64,000 nt of DNA. Origin: Telluribacter humicola (GTDB taxonomy: Bacteria; Bacteroidota; Bacteroidia; Cytophagales; Spirosomataceae). A model generated the notes under the pieces. That model had not been told where the DNA came from. It did not search any database and saw only the letters and a list, made by a program, of their open reading frames with translations. The stretch spans positions 186,001 through 250,000 of the forward strand of contig NZ_JAFIQT010000002.1 in assembly GCF_017355935.1 (NCBI RefSeq). Reading direction: 5' to 3'. Below are positions 16,436 through 24,373 of this stretch, piece after piece. Within the stretch, counting starts at the first letter, position 1, and each line of letters starts with the position of its first letter. Both the position numbers and the translations under genes were made by a program.

Positions 16436-16837
16436 TCAAGCGTTTTCGTCTTCGCCAACCTCTTCATCTTCGTCTTCATCAGGAGCCGGAGGTATATCCA
16501 GGCCGGCAAACAGGGCATCCATCTTCGCTGCGTACTCGGCGGTATCATCTATAAAGAACTGTAACTCGGGCACGATCCGTAGCTGATGGCGAACTCTTTC
16601 GCCCAGTTTCTGACGGATAAACTTGGTGTTTTCCTGAATACCTTCCAATAGGATGCGCTTATTTTTCTCGGGCAGGAAGCTAAGGTACGCCCGGGCTATA
16701 CCCAGGTCGGGTGTCATCCGTACAGCCGTCACGGTCACAAACGAGCCATTGATCAGATGCCGTGCTTCTTTCTGAAAGATATCACCCAGGTCTTTTTGTA
16801 TCTGGCGACCTACTTTTTGTTGTCTTTTTGATTCCAT
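16436..16837 (-). CDS. rbfA: 30S ribosome-binding factor RbfA
   Basis: The 133-residue product opens with the RbfA text SKRQQKVGRQIQKDLGDIF and keeps the KH-like core (VTAVRMTPDLGIARAYLSF, then LRIVPELQFFIDDTAEYAAKMDALF). An acidic tail (DEDEDEEVGEDE) is added. RbfA binds the 30S subunit near the 5' helix of 16S rRNA and helps its late maturation. Length is normal for the family. It is followed on the same strand by the LolC/E-like permease. Confidence 0.95.
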   Translation of the reverse strand: MESKRQQKVGRQIQKDLGDIFQKEARHLINGSFVTVTAVRMTPDLGIARAYLSFLPEKNKRILLEGIQENTKFIRQKLGERVRHQLRIVPELQFFIDDTAEYAAKMDALFAGLDIPPAPDEDEDEEVGEDENA

Positions 16838-17082
16838 TCGTTTTTAATAATAGTATAGGCTGGACGTGGCAGGTTGAGAAGCGATCGAAAAATGAGTAGT
16901 CAATAACCAGGTATAGGGGGCTGACCTGATGTCGCTTCTTTAGATAAATTCTAAGCCCAATCCACATCTGTAACCTTATTCTCTTCAATTAATACAAATA
17001 TCCGTACTTATTTTGTTTTTGTGGGACCCTGAGCCGTAAATTCGTAAAACAATTCGCATATCCTCATTAACCCGAAACTGCC

Positions 17083-18492
17083 TTGCTGAGTTTTTTTAGA
17101 GTTAATGCCGTATATCAGAACATCAGCCTGGTGCTGTTCTTCCTGTTATTGCGGCTACCCTTTGTGTTGACTGATGTTCCTCTGCTGGTGCCGGAGCTGA
17201 ACTGGATGCTGGTGGGAGAGCAGATGAGCCGGGGCTTTATGCTGTACCGTGATATCTGGGACAACGTGAGTCCTTTTTCGGGATTGGTTTACTGGTCTAT
17301 TGACACGCTGTTTGGGCGGTCGCAGTGGACCTATCAGATTATTGCGGCGGTACTTTCCATCTTTCAGATTCTCTACTTCAACTACGTTATTCACTCCCGC
17401 GAGCTATTCACGGAGCGGAGCTACGTACCGGGGGCTATCTACGCCCTCATGCTGAATATTTCCTTTGATTTGGCTACGCTGTCCCCCATGCTGATGGCGA
17501 CGACCTTCCTGGTGCTGGCCTTTGGTACCATGGTCAAGACTATTACCCGTCGTCAGGTCACCAACGAGGTGTTCGAGCTGGGGATGTACATCGGGGTGGC
17601 TACGCTTTTCTATCTGCCAGCCTCGGTATTTGTGGTCTGGGCTTCGGTATCGCTCTTGTTTTATACCGGTGCTACATTCCGGCACTACCTGCTGGGCTTT
17701 TTCGGCTCCGCATTCCCCTTGTTGATGGTGGTCTTATTTTTCTACCTCAATGATGGTATCTATAGTCTTAACCGTAACCTGCTCACCTCGGTATTTCAGG
17801 TAAGGCAGTATAACCTAAATGATTTTTCGTCGCTGCTGATCTCACTACTTATTCCACTGGTGGTGGGGGTGATGGGCTTTATGCGGTTGTTTAGTTCGGC
17901 CCGCTTTGTCAACTACCAGTCGCGGGTACAGCAGATCATGGCCATCTGGTTTTTTACTTCCATTCTGACCATCCCGCTTATGTCGTACCTGGCGCCGATG
18001 CAGTTTGTGATATTTATCCCTCCGGCGGCTTTTTTCGCAACGCACTATTTCCAGAGTTTCAAGAAACAGTGGGCGGCTGAGCTGATATTCCTGGGTGTGA
18101 TGGGAGGTATCCTGTTGATCCAGTACCAGGGCGTACTCGATCTGGTACCTCAGCTATCGGTAGGGCGGCTGGAAAACCTCCGGACCAAGCAGGCACTGCT
18201 CCCGGAAGAGATCAAAGGGAAGCACATACTGGTACTGGGCGAAGACGAAGGCGAGTACATGAATAACTTCTCAGCTACGCCTTACCTCAACTGGGACCTT
18301 GCTAGCTATGACCTCGAGAACCTGGATAACTTTGACAGCGTAATCCACGTTTACGACAACTTCCGTCAAGACCCGCCGGAGTACGTGATCGACAAGCAGA
18401 ATATCATGCCCAAGTTGTTTGAGCGGGTACCGGCACTCAAAAGGCGCTACAAGCCCAGCAAGTGGAAGGGTATCTATGAGAAAGTAGGGTAG
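17083..18492 (+). CDS. DUF6427-like multi-pass membrane protein
   Basis: The reading frame begins with TTG at 17083; no in-frame ATG occurs until about codon 43, and the encoded LSFFRVN text fits the beginning of related proteins, so a TTG start is likely. The 469 residues contain roughly ten hydrophobic helices in the first 350 positions, followed by a soluble domain of about 110 residues. The loop NWMLVGEQMSRGFMLYRDIWDNVSPFSG resembles the first extracytoplasmic loop of membrane glycosyltransferase-like proteins, with a D-containing motif. The function is not established. I place it in the Bacteroidota DUF6427-type group from memory of its text; the membrane topology is certain. Confidence 0.72.
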   Translation: MLSFFRVNAVYQNISLVLFFLLLRLPFVLTDVPLLVPELNWMLVGEQMSRGFMLYRDIWDNVSPFSGLVYWSIDTLFGRSQWTYQIIAAVLSIFQILYFNYVIHSRELFTERSYVPGAIYALMLNISFDLATLSPMLMATTFLVLAFGTMVKTITRRQVTNEVFELGMYIGVATLFYLPASVFVVWASVSLLFYTGATFRHYLLGFFGSAFPLLMVVLFFYLNDGIYSLNRNLLTSVFQVRQYNLNDFSSLLISLLIPLVVGVMGFMRLFSSARFVNYQSRVQQIMAIWFFTSILTIPLMSYLAPMQFVIFIPPAAFFATHYFQSFKKQWAAELIFLGVMGGILLIQYQGVLDLVPQLSVGRLENLRTKQALLPEEIKGKHILVLGEDEGEYMNNFSATPYLNWDLASYDLENLDNFDSVIHVYDNFRQDPPEYVIDKQNIMPKLFERVPALKRRYKPSKWKGIYEKVG

Positions 18493-18507
18493 TGGGGACA
18501 TTCACCT

Positions 18508-18553
18508 AAAAAGCCCACCGAATTGGTTAGGAACCTGTTCGGTGGGCTTTTTT
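18508..18553. terminator. Bidirectional terminator between convergent genes
   Basis: A perfect 15-bp stem (18508-18522 with 18538-18552) begins with an A-run and ends with a T-run, so it can stop transcription from both the DUF6427-like gene and rpiB. Confidence 0.9.
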
Positions 18554-18572
18554 CTTTGGAGCTTACTCCTTC

Positions 18573-19007
18573 TTAGCAGGCGATCTTGCCGACGCGCGTC
18601 TGGTGACGGCCTCCTTCAAACTCTGTATTCAGAAACTTTTCGACGCACTCCAGGGCCTTGTCCAGCTCAATAAAGCGTACGGGCAGGCATATAATGTTGG
18701 CGTTGTTATGCTGGCGCGTCAGCTCAGCCAGGACAGGTTCCCACACCAGAGCCGCCCGGATACCCTGGTGCTTATTGGCGGTGATACATACGCCCTGGCC
18801 ACTGCCACACAGGAGTACTCCCATTTCGAATTCACCGTTTTCTACGGCACTGGCTACCGGATGCGCAAAGTCCGGATAATCAGCTGATTCAGCGCTGTTT
18901 GTGCCGTAATCTGTGACCTCGTAGCCGTTGTTAGTAAGCCACTCTTTGATGGGTTCCTTATAAGGAAAACCGGCATGGTCGGCGCCTATGGCAATCTTTT
19001 TGCTCAT
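18573..19007 (-). CDS. rpiB: Ribose-5-phosphate isomerase B
   Basis: The 144-residue product matches the RpiB/LacAB family throughout: IAIGADHAGF at the start (D10, H11 substrate contacts), the active-site cysteine 67 in LLCGSGQGVCITANK, and the H100/N101 pair in RQHNNANI. It interconverts ribulose 5-phosphate and ribose 5-phosphate in the non-oxidative pentose phosphate pathway. Length is typical. It stands alone, divergent from the LOG-family gene. Confidence 0.95.
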   Translation of the reverse strand: MSKKIAIGADHAGFPYKEPIKEWLTNNGYEVTDYGTNSAESADYPDFAHPVASAVENGEFEMGVLLCGSGQGVCITANKHQGIRAALVWEPVLAELTRQHNNANIICLPVRFIELDKALECVEKFLNTEFEGGRHQTRVGKIAC

Positions 19008-19131
19008 TTTATTGTTAATTATAATTGCCGAATAACTAAAATAGCTACATTGACGTTGTAACTATCCTGCTTACTAGCAAGCGGTGTAAAGTTACGGAGT
19101 TGAAATTGTATAATTAAACACATCATTGAAT

Positions 19132-19905
19132 ATGAATGAAGAATTGAAAGATCCGGGACCGGCTAACGTAGATATTTCTCTACTTAACCCTACCATTCCG
19201 GAAGACGAAGAGCGTATAAAAGAAGCGTTTGAAGACCGTAACTGGAACGAGATCAAGAGTGCTGATTCCTGGGTGGTCTTCAAAGTAATGGCCGAATTCG
19301 TGGAAGGCTTTGATAAGCTGGCCAGGATTGGGCCCTGCGTATCGATATTTGGCTCGGCCCGTACCAAGGCTGACAACCCCTACTATACCATTACCGAGGA
19401 GATCGCTGCCAAATTGGTACGCCACGGGTACGGTGTTATCACGGGTGGGGGACCGGGTATCATGGAAGCCGGTAACAAAGGAGCTTATGAGCAAGGTGGA
19501 AAATCAGTAGGATTGAACATAAAACTACCATTCGAACAGCATAGCAACATCTACATAGACCCCGACAAGAATATCAACTTCGATTTTTTCTTTGTCAGAA
19601 AAGTAATGTTTGTAAAGTATTCGCAGGGATTCATCGTGTTGCCTGGTGGATTTGGTACCCTGGATGAACTCTTCGAGGCCCTCACGCTGATCCAGACCAA
19701 GAAAATCGGTCGGTTCCCTATTGTAATGGTTGGCCGCAGCTACTGGTCCGGCCTGATTGACTGGATCAAAGAGACCATGATGGAAGGCGAGCGAAATATT
19801 AGCCCTGAGGATCTTAAACTGTTTAGCTTGGTAGATACCCCCGATGAGGCGGTTAGGGTTATTGACGAATTCTATTCGAAGTACCTGCTCAAACCCAACT
19901 TCTAG
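19132..19905 (+). CDS. LOG family (TIGR00730-type) protein
   Basis: The ATG at 19132 is preferred over a TTG two codons earlier. The 257-residue product has the nucleotide-binding GGGPGIMEAGNKGA (about 105-118) and the LOG signature PGGFGTLDE (about 171-179). Family members hydrolyse nucleoside 5'-monophosphates to base and ribose phosphate, first described as cytokinin activation in plants. Many bacterial copies have a general nucleotide salvage or clean-up role. A 50-residue acidic N-terminal extension precedes the Rossmann-like core. Confidence 0.9.
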   Translation: MNEELKDPGPANVDISLLNPTIPEDEERIKEAFEDRNWNEIKSADSWVVFKVMAEFVEGFDKLARIGPCVSIFGSARTKADNPYYTITEEIAAKLVRHGYGVITGGGPGIMEAGNKGAYEQGGKSVGLNIKLPFEQHSNIYIDPDKNINFDFFFVRKVMFVKYSQGFIVLPGGFGTLDELFEALTLIQTKKIGRFPIVMVGRSYWSGLIDWIKETMMEGERNISPEDLKLFSLVDTPDEAVRVIDEFYSKYLLKPNF

Positions 19906-19960
19906 TACTATCTCACTCATTCATCGGATGGCCGGCGTGTCATCTGATGAATACTCTTTT

Positions 19961-20935
19961 TCAGAAGGCCAGATACGGACTAATTTTACTGATTGTCTTC
20001 TCATCCAGCACCTTTACCTTCTTCAGATCATCCGCCGACTGGTAGGGGCCGTGCTGCTCACGGTACCTGATGATGACTTCAGCCTGCCGCTTGTTTCTCA
20101 GATACGGATGCCGAGTCAGATCTTCGGCTGTGGCGGTGTTAATATTCAGTTTCTGTACATTGGCTTGTATGCGGGCGTAGCGGTGAAGTTCGGCCAGGGC
20201 CAGTGAGTCCAGACCATACACTTCGCTGAACTGTGCCGGTGAATGAAATCCGCCCAGCGCATCCCTGAATCGTACTATCCGCAGTGACAAGGCACTGCCA
20301 ATGCCCCTGAGCCTGATCAGTTGGGAGGTGTCCGTTGTGTTAATATCAAAGGGTACTATGGTGGGTCGTGAGCTGGCTCTGATTTCGGTGGGTAGAGGAC
20401 TGGCGGGATTTCGCTCGGCGGGAGCCGACGCGCTGGCGCTGGCAGTAGTCGGGAGGGACTCATCCAGTACCAGGTACGGCTCCAGCCGCTGGTACAAGTC
20501 ATCCGGGAAGTCATAAATGCGGCGGAGGTCCTGCTTCCGTCGAAACTTGCCACCCTTGCGCCGATAGTTGTCGATGCGTCGGGCCAGAAAGAGAGGGATC
20601 CCCAGTTCCTGGAGTTGCTCCGTACTGGCCTCATTGGGATTGAAGGCAAAGAGGCGCGCGGGTTTTGAGGTAGTTGCAGTGCCTGGGCTGGTGGTAGGGG
20701 CTTCATGTTCCTCAGCGGTTGCAGGTGCAGTCGCCAGGCTAGCCGCTACACTATCCAATGCTATTTGCTGAACAGGCTGTAACGGTTCGGACAGGTACGG
20801 GAGTACCCAGTGCCTGAATAGCGTTGGCGTCCAGAGCAGTACCAAACTAAATACAATGAGCAAAAGTGCCCCGCGGGCCTCCTTGGGTGAGATACCAAAA
20901 AAATCCTGAATATGGTAAAGAAGGCGGCGCAGCAT
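19961..20935 (-). CDS. Membrane-anchored helix-hairpin-helix (ComEA-like) protein
   Basis: The ATG at 20933-20935 puts a transmembrane helix (GALLLIVFSLVLLW) near residues 21-35; the longer frame adds residues without signal character. After a low-complexity linker come several helix-hairpin-helix units: FNPNEASTEQLQELGIP, FDINTTDTSQLIRLRGIG and LNINTATAEDLTRHPYL. Each pairs with a KGGKFRRKQDL-, LGGFHSPAQF- or HGPYQSADDL-like half. ComEA proteins bind incoming double-stranded DNA during natural transformation, but many Bacteroidota HHH proteins of this type are uncharacterised. DNA binding in the periplasm is inference. Confidence 0.82.
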   Translation of the reverse strand: MLRRLLYHIQDFFGISPKEARGALLLIVFSLVLLWTPTLFRHWVLPYLSEPLQPVQQIALDSVAASLATAPATAEEHEAPTTSPGTATTSKPARLFAFNPNEASTEQLQELGIPLFLARRIDNYRRKGGKFRRKQDLRRIYDFPDDLYQRLEPYLVLDESLPTTASASASAPAERNPASPLPTEIRASSRPTIVPFDINTTDTSQLIRLRGIGSALSLRIVRFRDALGGFHSPAQFSEVYGLDSLALAELHRYARIQANVQKLNINTATAEDLTRHPYLRNKRQAEVIIRYREQHGPYQSADDLKKVKVLDEKTISKISPYLAF

Positions 20936-21000
20936 GATGTGGAAATAAGGTCCTGTTAGGTTACTGTCAGGTAGCAATAGGCGGAGCAGCGGATCTCCTA

Positions 21001-21552
21001 TTAATCACCTGTATGAGGATTGAAAACAAGCGCATGCTCCTGGTTGAACTCCTTATCCTGCTGATAGAGTATGATTTCATCTTCTTCTAATTTGATGATT
21101 TGCCAGGTGCCAAAAAAAGCCGGCTTTTGAACTCGATTAATAATCTCTACGCTGTCTCCACCCCGGTAGGTAAACTGGATGTATTCGTAACGAAAAGCTT
21201 TGACGGAATCATCCCATGATTTAGAGAGTTCTTCATCTAAATAGGGGCTAACAACTCCTACTTCATAGCATACTCCATATCCATCCGGGCCAAAGCGATA
21301 GTAGTTATCCTTAATCCAGTCGGACCAGTAGAGGGCTCCATCGGTTCCATTCCTGACCGTATTTTCATAGGAACTCAGGCTGGCTGGTCGGGAGTAAAAA
21401 TGAGTTAGAGTCCACTCTCTCCCCTGTGGATTATGCCCGCTTATAATACCATAAAAGTCCAGTTGGGGCGTTACCGGATCGTTCTTCTCCTTGCAGGATA
21501 TAGATATAGAGGCTGTAAGGAGAAAAAGAATTAGGTAGTTAATATACTTCAT
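21001..21552 (-). CDS. Hypothetical lipoprotein
   Basis: The 183-residue product starts MKYINYLILFLLTASISISC, a lipoprotein signal with cysteine 20, followed by a charged KEKNDP spacer. The mature part is rich in Tyr and Trp (REWTLTHFYSRP, WSDWIKDNYYRFG, AFFGTWQIIKLEEDEIIL) and looks like a small beta-rich, lipocalin-like domain; the GTWQI text is reminiscent of lipocalin-type folds. No family is recognised with confidence. It ends with stop codon TAA at 21001-21003 and is 65 bp from the HHH gene start. Confidence 0.65.
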   Translation of the reverse strand: MKYINYLILFLLTASISISCKEKNDPVTPQLDFYGIISGHNPQGREWTLTHFYSRPASLSSYENTVRNGTDGALYWSDWIKDNYYRFGPDGYGVCYEVGVVSPYLDEELSKSWDDSVKAFRYEYIQFTYRGGDSVEIINRVQKPAFFGTWQIIKLEEDEIILYQQDKEFNQEHALVFNPHTGD

Positions 21553-21892
21553 CTTGGTCGAATGATTAGTGTGGCTTTGTATTAATGTTTGCTATTTTTT
21601 CTTGTAGCAGCTACCCCGAATGCTGCATCCCTAAGACACTAAGTGGATCATCAGGAGCCGGATCAATAACCTATTTCCTTATCTTCATAGAAAATACAAC
21701 GGCTGGATTTGCTCTGATTTATTCTCAGCTATATCCGTGTTTGCCTTCATAGTCTTCTATTTATACACTATATATCAAAAATACTTAAATCATACACATT
21801 ACCAAGAATCTCCATAAAATGCCTACTTTTGCGGCTATTCTCTGTCTAGAGTAGGATTTCAAAATACACATTGATATAAATATAGAATAAAG
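21553..21892. other. AT-rich intergenic region with the glyS promoter
   Basis: This 340-base gap between divergent genes holds no ORF worth calling. It is clearly more AT-rich than its surroundings. The only signal seen is the TAnnTTTG-type box upstream of glycyl-tRNA synthetase. Confidence 0.5.
21824..21831 (+). promoter_or_regulatory. Candidate -7 box (TACTTTTG) of glyS
   Basis: This matches the Bacteroidota sigma-A -7 consensus TAnnTTTG exactly, which would put the start of transcription about 55 bases before the ATG. The -33 region has only a weak match. Single boxes of this kind also occur by chance. Confidence 0.4.
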
Positions 21893-23359
21893 ATGAGCCA
21901 GGCACCTGCTACCTCACTTCAAGACATTATCAGTCATGCCAAAGAGTATGGCTTTGTTTTTCCTTCCTCAGAAATATACGATGGGTTACAGGCCGTGTAT
22001 GACTATGGTCAGAATGGCGTAGAGCTGAAAAATAACTTAAAAGCTGTGTGGTGGAAGGCCATGACCCAGCTGAATGACAACATAGTGGGGATAGATGCAT
22101 CGATATTTATGCACCCACTAACTTGGAAGGCATCGGGCCATGTGGATGGGTTTAATGACCCCATGATCGATAACAAGGACTCCAAGAAACGCTACCGTGC
22201 TGACCAACTGCTGGAAGGTAAAGCCGAGGAGTACCGTGAAGCCGGTCAGCCCGAAAAAGCCCAGGAGTTGCTCAATGAAATGGGCCGCCTGCTGGGTGCC
22301 GAAGATCTGGCCGGAGTACGTGACCTCATCATTGCCGAAGGCATTAAATGTCAAGTGTCAGGTACTGCCAACTGGACCGACGTACGCCAGTTCAACCTAA
22401 TGTTCAGTACACAGGTAGGCTCCGTAGCCGAAGATTCCAGCCAGATATACCTGCGTCCCGAAACAGCTCAGGGGATATTTGTTAACTTCCTGAACGTACA
22501 GAAGAGCGGCCGGATGAAGGTACCCTTCGGTATTGCCCAGATTGGTAAGGCTTTCCGTAATGAGATTGTAGCCCGTCAGTTTACGTTCCGGATGCGGGAG
22601 TTTGAGCAGATGGAGATGCAATTTTTTGTTCGCCCCGGCTCTGAAATGGAGTGGTACAACACCTGGAAAGAGGCTCGTATGAAATTCCACAAGGCGATTG
22701 GACTACCGGCCGAAAGCCTCCAGTACCACGACCACGAGAAACTGGCCCACTATGCCAACGCCGCCGTGGATATCGAATATAAATTCCCCTTCGGATTCCG
22801 CGAGATCGAAGGTATTCACTCCCGTACTGACTTTGACCTGCGCAACCACCAGGAACTGTCCAAGAAGAAGCAGCAGTACTTTGACTCAGAAATCAACCAG
22901 AACTACATACCCTACGTAGTAGAAACTTCCGTAGGAGCTGACCGTCTGTTCCTGGCTACCTTCTGCAACGCTTACACCCGCGAAACGGTAGGAGAAGGCG
23001 AAGGACAGAAGGAGCGTGTGTACCTGAAACTACACCCTGCGCTGGCACCGGTGAAGGCTGCCGTACTTCCTCTGGTGAAGAAGGATGGACTGGCCGAGAA
23101 AGCTCAGTCGATCGCTCAATCGCTGAAGTCATCGTTCAGGACGGTATATGATGATAACGCCGCTATCGGTAAGCGCTACACCCGTCAGGACCTGATCGGT
23201 ACGCCGTACTGTATTGCCGTTGACTACCAGACTATGGAAGACGACACCGTTACCATCCGTCACCGCGATTCGATGGAGCAGGAGCGGGTACATATCAGTG
23301 AGCTGAAAGATAAGATAGGATATGAAGTAGCTATGGAGCGTATCCTGGAAGTTATCTGA
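21893..23359 (+). CDS. glyS: Glycine--tRNA ligase (homodimeric type)
   Basis: The 488-residue product is a class II aminoacyl-tRNA synthetase of the alpha2 (eukaryote/archaea-like, GRS1) type. Motif 2 is in FRNEIVARQFTFRMREFEQMEMQFF, motif 3 in VETSVGADRLFLATFCNAY, and the C-terminal anticodon-binding domain runs from about residue 380 (VKAAVLPLVKKDGL). It charges tRNA-Gly. The typical insertion after motif 1 is short. It is monocistronic, with its own promoter candidate and a strong terminator. Confidence 0.96.
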   Translation: MSQAPATSLQDIISHAKEYGFVFPSSEIYDGLQAVYDYGQNGVELKNNLKAVWWKAMTQLNDNIVGIDASIFMHPLTWKASGHVDGFNDPMIDNKDSKKRYRADQLLEGKAEEYREAGQPEKAQELLNEMGRLLGAEDLAGVRDLIIAEGIKCQVSGTANWTDVRQFNLMFSTQVGSVAEDSSQIYLRPETAQGIFVNFLNVQKSGRMKVPFGIAQIGKAFRNEIVARQFTFRMREFEQMEMQFFVRPGSEMEWYNTWKEARMKFHKAIGLPAESLQYHDHEKLAHYANAAVDIEYKFPFGFREIEGIHSRTDFDLRNHQELSKKKQQYFDSEINQNYIPYVVETSVGADRLFLATFCNAYTRETVGEGEGQKERVYLKLHPALAPVKAAVLPLVKKDGLAEKAQSIAQSLKSSFRTVYDDNAAIGKRYTRQDLIGTPYCIAVDYQTMEDDTVTIRHRDSMEQERVHISELKDKIGYEVAMERILEVI

Positions 23360-23377
23360 TCCTTACAGTGTTACTAA

Positions 23378-23413
23378 TAAAAGAGCGACTACCTACGGGT
23401 AGTCGCTCTTTTG
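23378..23413 (+). terminator. Terminator of glyS
   Basis: An AAAAGAGCGACTACC arm pairs with GTAGTCGCTCTTTT around a short loop, 19 bp after the stop. It may also serve the convergent YciE/F-like gene. Confidence 0.88.
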
Positions 23414-23443
23414 CATTTATCTATATATAAATCAACTGTAATA

Positions 23444-23938
23444 CTACTCAGCCTTCACATTGATACGCTGAATAGCCAGATCGTTAAGCTTCTCGTCAGT
23501 ATCTTTTTCTTCTTCGAGCGTCTGAGTCAACAGTTTAGCTGCCTCACTATGACCCAATTCTTTTGCGTAGTGGCTGGCAGTACCGTAGCCAGCTATTTCA
23601 TAGTGTTCTACGCGCTGGGCTTCGGCGATCAGGCCGGCGTCCATTACCTCAGGAGAGGCATCTTCTTTCAGGAAAGATTGAGCTTCTTTGATGATACCTT
23701 CCATGGCCTTGCACTTCTCTCCCTGAATTTTGATATCCAGTAGCTGAGCTATTTTTTCCAGTCGCTCTTTTTGCTTCTTGGTTTGCTCCAGGTGCATCTG
23801 GAAAGCCTTCTTCAATTTGTCGTTTGAAGCTTTCTCTTGCATAAGAGGCAGAGCTTCAATGATTTGACTCTCTGCGCTGTAAAGGTCTTGTAGCTGGTGT
23901 TCCAGCAGATCATTCAAATTTTTCAGTTTGCCTGACAT
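23444..23938 (-). CDS. YciE/YciF family (DUF892) ferritin-like protein
   Basis: The 164-residue product is a four-helix bundle with the DUF892 text LNDLLEHQLQDLYSAESQIIEALP at the start, HLEQTKKQKERLEKI in helix 2 and AQRVEHYEIAGYGTASHYAKELG in helix 3. The paired E/H residues (E18, H54, E57, E109, H112 and others) form the di-iron-type site of the ferritin-like fold. Family members are linked to general stress and possibly ferroxidase or cysteine-oxidation chemistry. A perfect hairpin lies in its upstream region. Confidence 0.9.
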   Translation of the reverse strand: MSGKLKNLNDLLEHQLQDLYSAESQIIEALPLMQEKASNDKLKKAFQMHLEQTKKQKERLEKIAQLLDIKIQGEKCKAMEGIIKEAQSFLKEDASPEVMDAGLIAEAQRVEHYEIAGYGTASHYAKELGHSEAAKLLTQTLEEEKDTDEKLNDLAIQRINVKAE

Positions 23939-23976
23939 AACTTAGTTGGTTTAAGGTTTATTATTTAATGTTTTGT

Positions 23977-24011
23977 AAATCAGGGAGCCATAAGAAAAGA
24001 CTCCCTGATTT
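23977..24011. promoter_or_regulatory. Perfect 11-bp hairpin upstream of the YciE/F-like gene
   Basis: AAATCAGGGAG (23977-23987) pairs perfectly with CTCCCTGATTT (24001-24011) around a 13-base loop, 39 bases upstream of the start codon. No T-run follows on either strand, so a 5' leader structure or an operator is as likely as a terminator. Confidence 0.4.
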
Positions 24012-24331
24012 GTGGACGCGATCACTACTAAACTAATCTTTCACTCATGCGCCCACTTCGTAACTAATAGTTAAAAGAGTATGCCATAAGACCTGACCAA
24101 GTCTAAATTAATAGGAAATAATACCAAAAAGTGGGCATACTTGACCCAGAGAAGCTTTAAAGGAGAATATCTTGTAACCGCAGATGTCTAATCTGCAGCA
24201 GCGGAGAGAGAAAGACGTGGGTAATCATCCACAACTGGGTGAAAATTGACAACAGCCACACCGTATAAAAAAAGCGTCAGTTGGCTAAAGAGGCCTCAGA
24301 GCATAATTTAACAAAGATTTAACGTATAGTA

Positions 24332-24359
24332 CCGGAAGAACAGACGTCTATTCTTCCGG
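24332..24359 (-). terminator. Candidate terminator of murF-alr
   Basis: CCGGAAGAA (24332-24340) pairs perfectly with TTCTTCCGG (24351-24359), 15 bases after the murF-alr stop. The T-tract on the minus strand is poor, so termination may be weak. Confidence 0.5.
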
Positions 24360-24373
24360 CTAATTGCAGGGAG

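Larger units (their letters stand above)
23939..24373. other. Intergenic region with hairpins, no gene
   Basis: This 435-base gap upstream of the YciE/F-like gene and downstream of murF-alr has no convincing ORF on either strand. It contains two clear inverted repeats (23977-24011 and 24332-24359) and a smaller one, GCAGATgtctaATCTGC, near 24.18 kb. A small RNA cannot be excluded. Confidence 0.5.

Noticed and set aside
19961-20935. Full competence system around the ComEA-like gene
   Set aside because: No comEC, comF or dprA lies near it, so the HHH protein alone does not support a competence locus.
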